The notes below the pieces were generated by a model that worked only from the letters and a program-made list of their open reading frames with translations, was not told the DNA's origin and did not search any database. A DNA stretch of 64,000 bases from TC-15 sp034437275 (GTDB lineage Bacteria; Chloroflexota; Anaerolineae; Aggregatilineales; Aggregatilineaceae). Of the stretch, positions 25,933-33,553 are shown piece after piece. The first letter of the stretch is position 1; every line of letters starts with the position of its first letter. The stretch is taken from the NCBI GenBank assembly GCA_034437275.1, contig DAOTUD010000040.1:62001-126000 (forward strand). Reading direction: 5' to 3'. The position numbers and the translations under genes are program-made.

Positions 25933-26289
25933 TTACAGCAGCCCGGCAGCCCGGATCACGGCGTGCAGCCCCAGCACCCCGGCCCACGCCAGGTAACCTG
26001 CCGCCAGCATCGGCAGCAAGCTCCACCCGGCACGTGCCGCCAGCCACAGCGCCAGCGTGAAGACCGTTGTGGCTCCCACGCCGACGAACAGCGAGCCGGT
26101 GAAGGTGATGATGTCGTCCTGGGTGTTGCCGTCGGCAGCATAGACGATCCACAGCGCCAGCGGGATCGTCAGCGGCATGGTGGCGGTGATGGCGGCGATG
26201 ACCTTCGAGTAGGCCTGGGCGATGGCGATCACGATGATCAGCAGGATCGAGATGAGCACGGGCAGAATTTGTTGCAGGGTGTGGTTCAT
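25933..26289 (-). CDS. Small membrane protein with four helices
   Basis: 118 aa with four hydrophobic segments (about 8-27, 30-52, 60-85, 92-115). A polar loop YAADGNTQDDIITFTGSLF lies between helices 2 and 3. Family unknown. It is divergent from the gene at 26375 with 85 bp between starts. The rest of the long overlapping antisense frames are shadows. Confidence 0.65.
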   Translation of the reverse strand: MNHTLQQILPVLISILLIIVIAIAQAYSKVIAAITATMPLTIPLALWIVYAADGNTQDDIITFTGSLFVGVGATTVFTLALWLAARAGWSLLPMLAAGYLAWAGVLGLHAVIRAAGLL

Positions 26290-26374
26290 AGCTGTCTACG
26301 CTCTTTCGTTGCAGTCTGTGGGTCGATGGTCGATAATACCGCGTGGTGGCCTGTCTTGGGAGAGGAAATCCAGC

Positions 26375-26815
26375 ATGGACTTTGTGACCAACGCATTTCG
26401 CCAGACCATCGAGGTCGACATCCGCCCGGAAACGGTGGTGTTTCGCTGCCAGGGGCGCAGCTACACGGTCGCGCCGGTGGTGTACCTCTCGCTGGAGCGC
26501 GAAAATCCGCGTCTGCTGGGGGTCGGCGCGCCACTGGACGACGAAGCCTACGAGCCGGTGGCGCTCTTTGCGCCGGGACCGATGCCGGACCGCTACCAGA
26601 TCGACAAGGGCATCTGCCTGCAGGCGTTCTTTCACCATGCGTTCCGGCAGGTCAACCCGTCGTTTTGGTTCCGTCCGCGCGTGGCGTTCTACGGGGCCGA
26701 CAGCCTGGAGCCGCTGCTGAACGGCTACGCACAGATGGTGCTCGGCACGGCAGCGGGCCAGCACCTGCACCTTTGCGTGATCCCCGCCCGCGTCACGCCT
26801 CGTCCAGCAGGGTAA
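26375..26815 (+). CDS. Hypothetical protein, 146 aa
   Basis: Soluble mixed alpha/beta sequence starting MDFVTNAFRQTIEVDIRPET, preceded by GAGAGGAA. No family recognised. A basic-hydrophobic strand pattern (VVFRCQGRSYTVAPVVYLSL) could be a small beta-barrel. It ends overlapping the convergent gene at 26793 by 23 bp. Confidence 0.6.
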   Translation: MDFVTNAFRQTIEVDIRPETVVFRCQGRSYTVAPVVYLSLERENPRLLGVGAPLDDEAYEPVALFAPGPMPDRYQIDKGICLQAFFHHAFRQVNPSFWFRPRVAFYGADSLEPLLNGYAQMVLGTAAGQHLHLCVIPARVTPRPAG

Positions 26816-27173
26816 TCGCATACTCGACCCGGTCGCTCAGGTCGTGGAGCAGGCTGAGCACGAACATCGACTCGTCGGCCTGGCGCGGCGGAAACAGGCG
26901 CGTCCAGTAGGTATAGGCCGCCGACAGCCGGTCCACCGCCATCAGCGCCGCGATCAGTTCCCGGTCAGCGGGGCGGGTATGCGCCAGGAAATCCACCAGC
27001 GCGCCCTGGAAGCCGGGCACCAACGCCTCGACGCGGTCCAGCACCGCCGCGAACAGCTTTTGATTCCACTGGCCGCGCTGCCGCAACCCCTCCGGTGACA
27101 CTTCCTGCAACGTATCGCCCATGTCGATCAGGTAGTCGCGCAGCAGCGCTGAAATGTCGCCTTCAGCCGGCAT
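26793..27173 (-). CDS. Hypothetical all-helical protein, 126 aa
   Basis: Predicted mostly helical, acidic, with no signal peptide or membrane segment. Blocks such as LLRDYLIDMGDTLQEV and LLHDLSDRVEYAITLLDEA suggest a helical bundle. No known domain recognised. It overlaps the 3' end of the convergent gene at 26375. The 27174-27459 gap carries no other supported feature. Confidence 0.6.
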   Translation of the reverse strand: MPAEGDISALLRDYLIDMGDTLQEVSPEGLRQRGQWNQKLFAAVLDRVEALVPGFQGALVDFLAHTRPADRELIAALMAVDRLSAAYTYWTRLFPPRQADESMFVLSLLHDLSDRVEYAITLLDEA

Positions 27174-27459
27174 GTCAGTTCATCCTTGTCCCCTCTGCGA
27201 TCACGCGGCAGTGAGTGTAATCGGCGCGCGGCGGGCCGGCAAATTCCGCCGAGGTTAGGTGGACGTTTGCGCTGTATTCGAGCTTTGTACGAAAAAACAC
27301 AAGATACTTCCCTTTCGCTGGCGTGCCTGCGAGGAGTACGCTATATATTGACTTTAAGGTTTGTTAGTAGAATTAGTTAACGTATGCTTGAAGCTGTACG
27401 AAGGTCGTGTGCTTGATTCGATTAATGGTTGTGGGGGCAGAAAGCGACACAAGACAGCC

Positions 27460-27858
27460 ATGGTGCTGACGTTTATCAAGATGCCGGATGAACCAATCGT
27501 CATTATCCGGGGAGATGTCGACTTTGATGATTATCTCCAGCAGATAGAAGGCCTCAATGCCCGGCTGGTGCAGGTGATCGAGGACTGCGGCGCGCCGTTG
27601 TACCGCATCGCCGATCTGAGCCAGGTCGATATCAGCTACGCCGATATCCTGCTGTGGCTGGAGGCGCAGGAAGATATCGCCAGCGGGTCGTTCATCGACC
27701 AGCGGATTCGCCCGGTGGTGGTTGGTGATCATCCGCTGATCCAGGTGGGGATCAAACAGTTTGCGGACAAGTTCAACCGGACCATAGCGCATTTTGCCAC
27801 GCTCCAGGCGGCACTGGCCCACATCCGGGCCGAACTGGCGGATGATGGGGATGACTGA
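27460..27858 (+). CDS. Small alpha/beta protein, first member of a tandem paralog family
   Basis: 132 aa from ATG 27460; the frame runs back to a TTG at 27361 but the protein-like part begins at MVLTFIKMPDEPIVIIRGDV. Shared with the gene at 28208 are EPIVI near the N-terminus, APLYRIADL / PPLYCIQDA, SYADILLWLE / DFSDILLWID, VVVGDHPLIQVG / VVVGTHPLLEVG and a final ALxxIRA helix. The fold looks like a small STAS-like or Rossmannoid domain, but I do not recognise the family. No strong ribosome binding site. Confidence 0.65.
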   Translation: MVLTFIKMPDEPIVIIRGDVDFDDYLQQIEGLNARLVQVIEDCGAPLYRIADLSQVDISYADILLWLEAQEDIASGSFIDQRIRPVVVGDHPLIQVGIKQFADKFNRTIAHFATLQAALAHIRAELADDGDD

Positions 27859-27920
27859 GCGCCACGCCTGCCGGCCCGGCACAGCGTGGCAGGTTCCATC
27901 AATTCATGACAATTTTTTAA

Positions 27921-27949
27921 TTGTAACTTAATTCAATATTTGTTATCAT
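27921..27949 (+). promoter_or_regulatory. Promoter in AT-rich gap before the truncated paralog
   Basis: TTGTAA (27921-27926), 17-bp spacer, TATCAT (27944-27949), in a markedly AT-rich island (27905-27960), 24 bp before the ATG at 27973. Confidence 0.6.
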
Positions 27950-27972
27950 GAAAGCATAGGCGGGTAACACAT

Positions 27973-28224
27973 ATGCCCTTTTGTGCCAAAAAGCTGTCCG
28001 ATGAGCCGATCATCATCGTCACCGCCGTGCTTCCTATCGAACAACATCTCCCTGCCTTTTGGGTTCACATGGCTCGCCTGGTGGCAGAACACGGCGCGCC
28101 GCTGGGGCTGCATTATCGGTGGTGTGTTAGCGTGAAAGAGGCGCTGCACTGCATCCGAGAGGTATCTGAGCGTGGGGGGTGTGATACAGGAAGCGAGGGC
28201 CGCACCAATGGCCTTTACACTTAA
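27973..28224 (+). pseudogene. Internally deleted paralog of the 27460/28208 family
   Basis: 83 aa. The start (AKKLSDEPIIIVTAVLP) and the end (VSVKEALHCIREV) align with the first and last parts of the gene at 28208 (LKKLTNEPIVIVTVEPP and TVSQALDYIRA). The middle 60 or so residues, including the DILLW and VVVG-HPL blocks, are missing. The junction is near 28110-28125 (PLGLHYR to WCVSVKE). The frame stays open, so a short protein could still be made. Its end overlaps the next start by 17 bp. Confidence 0.65.
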
Positions 28225-28594
28225 GAAACTGACGAATGAGCCGATCGTGATTGTCACGGTCGAACCACCGACCACCGACTATTTCGAGTCGGAAGCGACG
28301 TTGATCCACGCCCACCTGGACCTGTTCGCCCAACAAATCGACGCGCCGCCGTTGTACTGCATCCAGGACGCCCGCCACCTGGATATCGACTTTAGCGATA
28401 TCCTGCTGTGGATCGACGAGACAGCCCAGGGTCGCCCTGGGTCGGCGGTGGACGAGCGCCTGCAATTTGTCGTGGTCGGTACGCACCCGCTGCTGGAAGT
28501 CGGCGTCAGGAAAGTTCGTAAACAGTTGGACCTGGACGTTCCGCTGTTCCCCACCGTGAGCCAGGCGCTCGACTACATCCGCGCCCGGAGCTAA
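28208..28594 (+). CDS. Small alpha/beta protein, third member of the tandem family
   Basis: 128 aa from ATG 28208 (MAFTLKKLTNEPIVIV). Full-length relative of the protein at 27460 (see shared blocks there). The longer start at 28172 lies inside the previous gene's end and is not needed. Function unknown; no membrane segment or signal. The trio may be one transcript from the promoter at 27921 for the last two members. Confidence 0.65.
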   Translation: MAFTLKKLTNEPIVIVTVEPPTTDYFESEATLIHAHLDLFAQQIDAPPLYCIQDARHLDIDFSDILLWIDETAQGRPGSAVDERLQFVVVGTHPLLEVGVRKVRKQLDLDVPLFPTVSQALDYIRARS

Positions 28595-28661
28595 CCCCCA
28601 CTGGCTGCCCTGCTGTTGGCTGACAATTGAGCAAGTCCGCTATAGGCAAGCGCTGGCGGAT

Positions 28662-28671
28662 TGTGTATACT
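28662..28671 (+). promoter_or_regulatory. Extended -10 promoter of the glmS leader
   Basis: TGTGTATACT, an extended -10, with no clear -35. Transcription from about 28678 would give a leader of about 380 nt that starts about 70 nt before the ribozyme cleavage site. Confidence 0.5.
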
Positions 28672-28743
28672 GCTAGATACAGCGTACACTTGCCGTACTG
28701 ATGCACGTCGAAAGGAGCCGCCTATCGCCTGAGATTGAGGGAA

Positions 28744-28967
28744 GACCAGCGCAAGGCCCTGTCGGATTCACGCCTACAGGGATACGAGGTGGCGGTTGCT
28801 CCCCGGCCAGCGATGACTGCGCGGAGCCTAACCCCGGCCCGCCGGGGGAAAATCGAACGATCTGCGGATGCCGCCAGGACGCTCATCACCGTCCTCGTCT
28901 TTTCCCTCCCAACTGACAAGCTGGCAAAACGCGGCCCCAAACCCCGCCGGTAACGGCGGCCCAGCCG
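28744..28967 (+). ncRNA. Candidate glmS ribozyme (GlcN6P-sensing self-cleaving RNA)
   Basis: The conserved core of glmS ribozymes appears in order. The cleavage-site AGCGC is at 28748-28752 (cut expected between A28748 and G28749). Helix CCCTGT (28757-28762) / ACAGGG (28776-28781) follows, then ACGAGG (28784-28789), GGCGG (28791-28795), AAATCGAA, TGCGGATGCC (28863-28872) and CCGCC (28871-28875), which pairs with GGCGG. Next come hairpin AGGACG/CGTCCT (28876-28895), then GCTGG (28920-28924), CAAAAC, a GTAA-capped hairpin (28944-28959) and CCAGC (28961-28965), which pairs with GCTGG. The helices match the known architecture with changed but complementary bases. Two extra hairpins (about 28798-28847) are inserted between GGCGG and ATCGA. 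It lies 95 bp before glmS, where the ribozyme belongs. Not verified by a covariance model. Confidence 0.8.
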
Positions 28968-29061
28968 GCCCGTTGGTGGTGAACCCTTCTTACCTCATAT
29001 TGCATTGCATCGCGCGCACCGCCGCCGCTTGCCGGTGCGGTACGCCTGGGAGGAGATAACC

Positions 29062-30903
29062 ATGTGTGGAATCGTTGGATACATTGGCCCGCGTGACGCA
29101 ACCCCGATTATCATGGAAGGCTTGCAGCGCCTGGAGTATCGCGGCTACGACTCGGCGGGGCTGGCCGTGATCGCCGGCGGCACGATCGAAGTGCGCCGCG
29201 ACGAGGGCAAGCTCAGTAACCTGCTGCGCCTGATCGACCAGCAGCCGCTAAACGGGCACATCGGCATCGGGCATACACGCTGGGCGACGCACGGCATCCC
29301 CTGCTCGCGCAACGCGCACCCGCACATCAGCCGCGACGGCTCGACGGTGGTGGTGCATAACGGCATCGTCGAGAACTTCCTCGACCTGCGCGCGGAACTG
29401 GAAGCCGAGGGGGTGACGTTTAGCTCCGACACCGACACCGAAGTGATCGTGCACCTGGTGCAGCGCGAGATCGACGCCGGGCACGACGTGACGACCGCCA
29501 CCCGGCGCGCGGTCCAACTGCTGCGCGGCGCGCACGCGGTCGTGGTGCTCAGCGCGCAGGAACCGGACCGGCTGGTCGCGGTGCGCATCGGCAACGCGGG
29601 CGGCGTGGCGCTCGGGCTGGGCGAGGGCGAGCTGTTCGTCGCCTCCGACATCCCGGCCATCCTGGAGCACACGCGGCGGATGGTCTTCCTGGAGAGCCGC
29701 CAGATGGTGACCTTCACCCAGGATGCCTACCAGGTCCAGATGCTGGACGGCACCCCGGTCGATGGCGAGATTCACACCATCCCCTGGGACCCGGTCAGCG
29801 CGGCGCGCGGTGAGTACAAGCACTTCATGGAGAAGGAAATCCACGAGCAGGCCCGCGCCCTGACCGACACCATTCGCGGGCGGGTGAATTTCCAGGAGAG
29901 CTGCGTCGAACTGCCCGACCTGCACCTCACCCCGGAGGACGCGCAGCGCCTCAAGCGGATCGTGACCGTCGCGTGTGGGACCAGCGCCTACAGCGGGCTG
30001 GTCGGCAAGTTCATCATCGAGGAGCTGGCGCGCATCCCGGTGGAGGTCGATTACGGCAGCGAGTACCGCTACCGCGACCCGATCCTGGACGCCGACAGCG
30101 CGGTGCTGGCCATCACCCAGTCCGGCGAGACGGTCGACACGCTGGCCGCGATGGAGGAGGCGCGCGACAAGGGCGCGAAGCTGTGGAGCATCGTCAACGC
30201 CATCGGCAGCCAGGCCATGCGCATCGCCGACGGCACCATCACGATGCAGGCCGGGCCGGAGATCGGCGTGGCGAGCACCAAAGCCTTCACCACCAGCATC
30301 GTCGACCAGTACCTGCTGGCGCTGTACCTGGCCCAGCAGCGCGGCATGTTGAACTGCGAGGACGCCGATTGGCATATCCAGGATATCGCGCGGCTGCCGG
30401 ACCTGGTCGGGCAGGTGTTGGAGCGCCAGGACGCGATCGAGACGCTGGCCAATGAGCTGTACCAGTACGAGAATTTCCTGTACCTGGGGCGCGGCATCAA
30501 CTACCCGATCGCGCTCGAAGGTGCGCTCAAGCTCAAGGAAATCAGCTACATCCACGCCGAAGGGTATCCCGCCGGGGAGATGAAGCACGGCCCCATCGCG
30601 CTGATCGACGAGCAGATGCCCGTGCTGGCGATCACGCTGCGCGATGCGGTGTACGAGAAAATGCTCAGCCAGGTGGAGCAGGCCAAGTCACGCGGGGGGA
30701 TCGTGATCGCGCTGGCGACCGATGGCGACACGCTGATCGCGGACAAGGCCGACTATGTGCTTTATGTGCCGGATGTCTCGCCGCTGATCAGCCCCGTCGT
30801 CAGCGTGATCCCGCTGCAACTGCTGGCGTACTATATCGCGGTGCGGCGCGGGGCGGACGTCGACCAGCCGCGCAACCTCGCCAAGTCCGTCACGGTGGAA
30901 TAA
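29062..30903 (+). CDS. glmS: Glutamine-fructose-6-phosphate aminotransferase (isomerizing)
   Basis: 613 aa, standard length. It makes glucosamine-6-phosphate from fructose-6-phosphate and glutamine, the first step to UDP-GlcNAc and peptidoglycan. The N-terminal glutaminase begins MCGIVGYIG; Cys2 becomes the catalytic N-terminal Cys, which fixes the start at ATG 29062 (GGGAGGAG upstream) although the frame extends to 29005. It has the family's RGYDSAG block. Two SIS domains follow, with ACGTSAYSG and TQSGETVDT (sugar-phosphate loop), and the C-terminus DQPRNLAKSVTVE is canonical. Probably feedback-controlled by its product through the ribozyme in the leader. Confidence 0.97.
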   Translation: MCGIVGYIGPRDATPIIMEGLQRLEYRGYDSAGLAVIAGGTIEVRRDEGKLSNLLRLIDQQPLNGHIGIGHTRWATHGIPCSRNAHPHISRDGSTVVVHNGIVENFLDLRAELEAEGVTFSSDTDTEVIVHLVQREIDAGHDVTTATRRAVQLLRGAHAVVVLSAQEPDRLVAVRIGNAGGVALGLGEGELFVASDIPAILEHTRRMVFLESRQMVTFTQDAYQVQMLDGTPVDGEIHTIPWDPVSAARGEYKHFMEKEIHEQARALTDTIRGRVNFQESCVELPDLHLTPEDAQRLKRIVTVACGTSAYSGLVGKFIIEELARIPVEVDYGSEYRYRDPILDADSAVLAITQSGETVDTLAAMEEARDKGAKLWSIVNAIGSQAMRIADGTITMQAGPEIGVASTKAFTTSIVDQYLLALYLAQQRGMLNCEDADWHIQDIARLPDLVGQVLERQDAIETLANELYQYENFLYLGRGINYPIALEGALKLKEISYIHAEGYPAGEMKHGPIALIDEQMPVLAITLRDAVYEKMLSQVEQAKSRGGIVIALATDGDTLIADKADYVLYVPDVSPLISPVVSVIPLQLLAYYIAVRRGADVDQPRNLAKSVTVE

Positions 30904-30923
30904 CGGGCGAGGGGGGGGTAATT

Positions 30924-31078
30924 GGTAGCTCCGCAGCATAGCGTGGAGCCGGATTCAGTCGCTCAGCAGGCCCTCATCCCCTTGTGAGTCAGGGCGAAGG
31001 GGGAGCGCTGGTTTTCTTCCCTTCTCCCTCAGGGTGAGGGCCAACCGGCGAACGATCACGCTATTCTGTAGTGCTACC
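30924..31078. mobile_element. MITE-like element, family I, copy 2 (inverted relative to copy 1)
   Basis: 155 bp. The left end GGTAGCTCCGCAGCATAGCG and the reverse complement of the right end GGTAGCACTACAGAATAGCG are imperfect terminal inverted repeats. Read on the minus strand, most of the sequence matches 5107-5219, with an extra central arm around GAAGGGGGAGCGCTGG. No coding capacity and no obvious flanking duplication. Confidence 0.65.
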
Positions 31079-31104
31079 GGATACTCCTTACTCCGCCGGC
31101 TCTG

Positions 31105-31512
31105 TTATTTTCCCGCGATCAACTGGCGCAGTGTGATCACGAGCGTGTGCGGCGAAAGCGGCAGACTGAGCGTGGCGTCCGCGCCGCACGCCCGCGCGAT
31201 GCGTTGGATGTCGTCGATTGACTCCAGCAGCACAACCGGGATGTGCTGCGTGGCCGGGTCTTCCTTCAGCGCCAGGATCACGTCCGCGCCCCAGAGGTTA
31301 TCGGGCATCCCCGGCAGCGGGCGGTGCCCGGCGATGATCAACGCCGGGTCCCAGTCTGCCGCCGCGTTGAGGATGCGCGTGGGCGAAACGGTCTTCCAGC
31401 GCGCCTCGAAGCTTTCCATCTGCACGCCCATCTTGACCAGCCGCACCATGTCCCGGTCGCCACTCCACGCCAGCCCATCGACCAGCATGATCAGCGGAAT
31501 GTCATCAGCCAT
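31105..31512 (-). CDS. Stand-alone degenerate receiver domain protein
   Basis: 135 aa. It has the length and secondary-structure pattern of a CheY-like receiver: IPLIMLVDGLAWSGD at strand 1 and DPALIIAGHRPLPGM at the phosphorylation loop. The phosphoacceptor Asp is replaced (IIAGH), and the C-terminal ADATLSLPLSPHTLVITLRQ lacks the usual Lys. It is probably phosphorylation-independent, acting in protein-protein contacts. ATG 31512 chosen; the longer frame overlaps the lipoprotein gene. It lies 31 bp after that gene, likely the same operon. Confidence 0.6.
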   Translation of the reverse strand: MADDIPLIMLVDGLAWSGDRDMVRLVKMGVQMESFEARWKTVSPTRILNAAADWDPALIIAGHRPLPGMPDNLWGADVILALKEDPATQHIPVVLLESIDDIQRIARACGADATLSLPLSPHTLVITLRQLIAGK

Positions 31513-31543
31513 CGGTTGTCCTTGCCGTCCTGTGCCTACTCGT

Positions 31544-31996
31544 CTATTGTACGGTAAAGCGCCACGTCTGGGCATTGTTGCCGGGGTTGCTGTCCTCGAA
31601 CTCGAACGGCACGATCTCCGCGCGGACCTCGTACGTCCCCGGCTCGTTGACCATGCGCTGGTCGTCGTTGTAGACCGTGTAATCTTCGCCGGGCTGCATC
31701 GGCCCCTGGCGGAACGTGCCGACCGGATACGTGCTGTCCCGGTCCACGTCGTGGATCGAGAGCGCGACGTCATACTCGCCGGAGGCGGCCTGCCCGCTGT
31801 TGGCGACCTGCACCTGGAGCGTAAACTGCTGCCCGGCGGTCGGCGTGCCGGGGTACACCGCGAACGAGGAAAACTGCAAATCCGGGCGCGCAGCATCGCC
31901 GCTGCCGGAATCGCCGCCGTTGTCGCCATCGTCGCAGCCGGCCCACGCCAGCACGCCCACCAGCAGCACCACGATCAAAAGCCATCGCTGCACCAT
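31544..31996 (-). CDS. Lipoprotein with CARDB-like Ig domain
   Basis: 150 aa from ATG 31996 (MVQRWLLIVVLLVGVLAWAG, then C). The lipobox AWAG-C at about residue 21 predicts lipidation and anchoring to the outer face of the membrane. After a D/G/S linker comes a CARDB-type beta-sandwich (PDLQFSSFAVYPGTPTAGQQ, VQVANSGQAASGEY, NPGNNAQTWRFTV). Likely an adhesion or binding module. AGGAGTGAC lies upstream. Confidence 0.75.
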   Translation of the reverse strand: MVQRWLLIVVLLVGVLAWAGCDDGDNGGDSGSGDAARPDLQFSSFAVYPGTPTAGQQFTLQVQVANSGQAASGEYDVALSIHDVDRDSTYPVGTFRQGPMQPGEDYTVYNDDQRMVNEPGTYEVRAEIVPFEFEDSNPGNNAQTWRFTVQ

Positions 31997-32121
31997 GTTG
32001 TCACTCCTGGGGAACTCCCTATACAGTAATTTAGTATAGCACTTTTGGGGTGGGGTCCACGAATAACCTGTCATGTCCAAAGCCAACAGAGCAACACGGC
32101 TGTCCGAGCGGCGCTTCGTCG

Positions 32122-32224
32122 TTTACCCCTCCCCCTGGCCCCTTCCCCGCACGCGGAGAGGGGGAAATCAACACGCGATCAAAGTCCCTCTCCGTTTACG
32201 GGGAGGGATTTAGGGAGGGGTAAA
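32122..32224. repeat. Palindromic GC-rich intergenic repeat, family II, copy 2
   Basis: TTTACCCCTCCCC at the left, AGGGAGGGGTAAA at the right, with the shared core ACGCGATCAAAGTCCCTCTC and CGTTTACGGGGAGGGATTTA. The core is nearly identical to copies 1 (14969) and 3 (52132). Confidence 0.7.
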
Positions 32225-32348
32225 TCCGCCTCACGATGGCCCAGTGCGACAACTTGTTCGTGGACCCTTTGGAGTGTGGAGTGGTTAACTGGCGCGCGTT
32301 CCTGGTATATTCTCGCGCAGAAGGACACCTAGACGGAGCAATGACATC

Positions 32349-32708
32349 ATGCACATCACTAAATCCGGTCTGTTGGCCGCAGGCGCGATTCTGCTGGTCG
32401 TGGGCGCGTTTGTGGTGGGGATCACCTGGGCGGCGCTGGCCGTTGATGACGGCGATCCGGCAGACGACGACGCCCTGCCCGCCGACTGCGTGTTCGTGGT
32501 CGCCAGCAACACGCTTGTGCTGTACAATGGGCCCCGCACCGCGACCGTCGCCACCGAAACCAGCGTCGACCGCGACAGCTACCCCGTTACCCGCCTGAGC
32601 GAATCCCGCGTGTACGTCACGCGGGGCGAGGGGGACACTGCCGGCGGCTGGGTTGCGCGGCAGGATGGCGGGTTGATTGGCAAGTGTGAAGACCTACCCC
32701 TGGAGTGA
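32349..32708 (+). CDS. Small membrane-anchored protein with SH3-like extracytoplasmic part
   Basis: 119 aa. One N-terminal membrane helix (LLAAGAILLVVGAFVVGITW), a D-rich linker, then about 70 residues with an SH3-like pattern (VFVVASNTLVLYNGPRT, VYVTRGEGDTAGGWVARQDG). Two Cys could form a disulfide (positions about 47 and 113). GGAG lies 8 nt upstream of the ATG. It is 6 bp before the acetyltransferase gene, so they are probably co-transcribed. Confidence 0.65.
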   Translation: MHITKSGLLAAGAILLVVGAFVVGITWAALAVDDGDPADDDALPADCVFVVASNTLVLYNGPRTATVATETSVDRDSYPVTRLSESRVYVTRGEGDTAGGWVARQDGGLIGKCEDLPLE

Positions 32709-32714
32709 TACCCC

Positions 32715-33200
32715 ATGACCGATATGCTCGTGAAACTCTACCGACTCCCGCCGCTGGAGCCGGCCCTGGCGCGCCCACGTGAGGCCGGCGTCGCGGTCCG
32801 GCGCGCGCTGGCGGCAGAAAAACACATCGTCCTGGCCTGGATCCGCGACCATTTCGAAGAGCATTGGGTCAGCGAAACCGATGCCGCGTTCGCCAACCGC
32901 CCGATCGCGTGTTTTGTCGCGGTGGCGGCGCGCGAACTGCTCGGCTTCGCGTGTTACGATGCCGGGCTGCGCGGGATGTGGGGGCCGACGGGCGTCTCGG
33001 AGGCGGCGCGGGGTAAGGGCCTGGGGGCGGCGCTGCTGCTGGCCTCGCTGCACGACATGCGCGCCCAGGGTTACGGCTATGCCGTCATCGGCTGGACCGG
33101 CCCGCAGGAATTTTACGCCAAGATCGTCGGGGCGACCGTGATCGAGAACTCGCGTCCGGGCGTGTATCGCGGCCTGCTCGGGATGGATGCGGAGGACTAG
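32715..33200 (+). CDS. GNAT-family N-acetyltransferase
   Basis: 161 aa. GNAT fold with the acetyl-CoA pyrophosphate loop in GVSEAARGKGLGAALLLASL (R/Q-x-x-G-x-G/A type). The last strands include YAVIGWTGPQEFYAKIVGAT. The acceptor is unknown. The upstream gene is 6 bp away. The N-terminal 35 residues are unrelated to the usual GNAT start and may be a dimerisation arm. Confidence 0.8.
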   Translation: MTDMLVKLYRLPPLEPALARPREAGVAVRRALAAEKHIVLAWIRDHFEEHWVSETDAAFANRPIACFVAVAARELLGFACYDAGLRGMWGPTGVSEAARGKGLGAALLLASLHDMRAQGYGYAVIGWTGPQEFYAKIVGATVIENSRPGVYRGLLGMDAED

Positions 33201-33206
33201 TGTTGT

Positions 33207-33235
33207 TTGACTCCCAGTTATGCCTCTGTTAAGAT
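33207..33235 (+). promoter_or_regulatory. Near-consensus promoter of a 33-codon gene
   Basis: TTGACT (33207-33212), 17-bp spacer, TAAGAT (33230-33235), 35 bp before the ATG at 33270. Confidence 0.7.
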
Positions 33236-33269
33236 CATAATTGACAGCACAGACTTAACGGAGGCGATC

Positions 33270-33371
33270 ATGAATCGCAACAAAACGCTCATTGTGCTGA
33301 TGTTGAGCGTGATCGTCATGCTGGCTTGTGGCGGCCTCACGCTCGCAGCGGCGACGTTCCTGACTGTGTAG
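33270..33371 (+). CDS. 33-aa hydrophobic peptide, possible mini-lipoprotein
   Basis: Reads MNRNKTLIVLMLSVIVMLAC, then GGLTLAAATFLTV. A basic start, hydrophobic stretch and VMLAC-G resemble a lipobox or a single membrane helix. It has its own near-consensus promoter (33207), a GGAGGCG ribosome binding site 4 nt before the ATG, and its own terminator (33419). These signals make it a real small gene although it is too short for automatic callers. Function unknown. Confidence 0.65.
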   Translation: MNRNKTLIVLMLSVIVMLACGGLTLAAATFLTV

Positions 33372-33418
33372 CGCCAGACGTCTTTATGCTCGCTGCGCCA
33401 GTTGTATCATTCGATCGA

Positions 33419-33448
33419 GCGCCGGATCCGTTCCGGCGCTTAGTTTTT
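33419..33448 (+). terminator. Rho-independent terminator
   Basis: GCGCCGGA (33419-33426), loop TCCGT, TCCGGCGC (33432-33439), then TTAGTTTTT. It terminates the 33-codon gene. Confidence 0.85.
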
Positions 33449-33553
33449 CCATGATGGGCGCGGAGTAGTACCGTTGGATGGTTGACGCGGCAGATCGGCG
33501 GGCGTATGATTCATGAAATTCGTAAAGTAATGTAGCGCAGGGAACGAACTGGG

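Noticed and set aside
28714..28803. TPP riboswitch suggested by CTGAGA in the glmS leader
   Set aside because: The other conserved TPP elements are absent and the gene is unrelated to thiamine; the glmS ribozyme explains the region better.
28701..28953. Short frames (71-72 codons) upstream of glmS as genes
   Set aside because: They lie entirely within the structured RNA and have no protein-like pattern.
28941..28960. Resemblance of the GCCGGTAACGGCGGCC segment to 23S rRNA
   Set aside because: The match is short and fully explained as a GNRA-capped hairpin of the glmS ribozyme; no other rRNA sequence is present.
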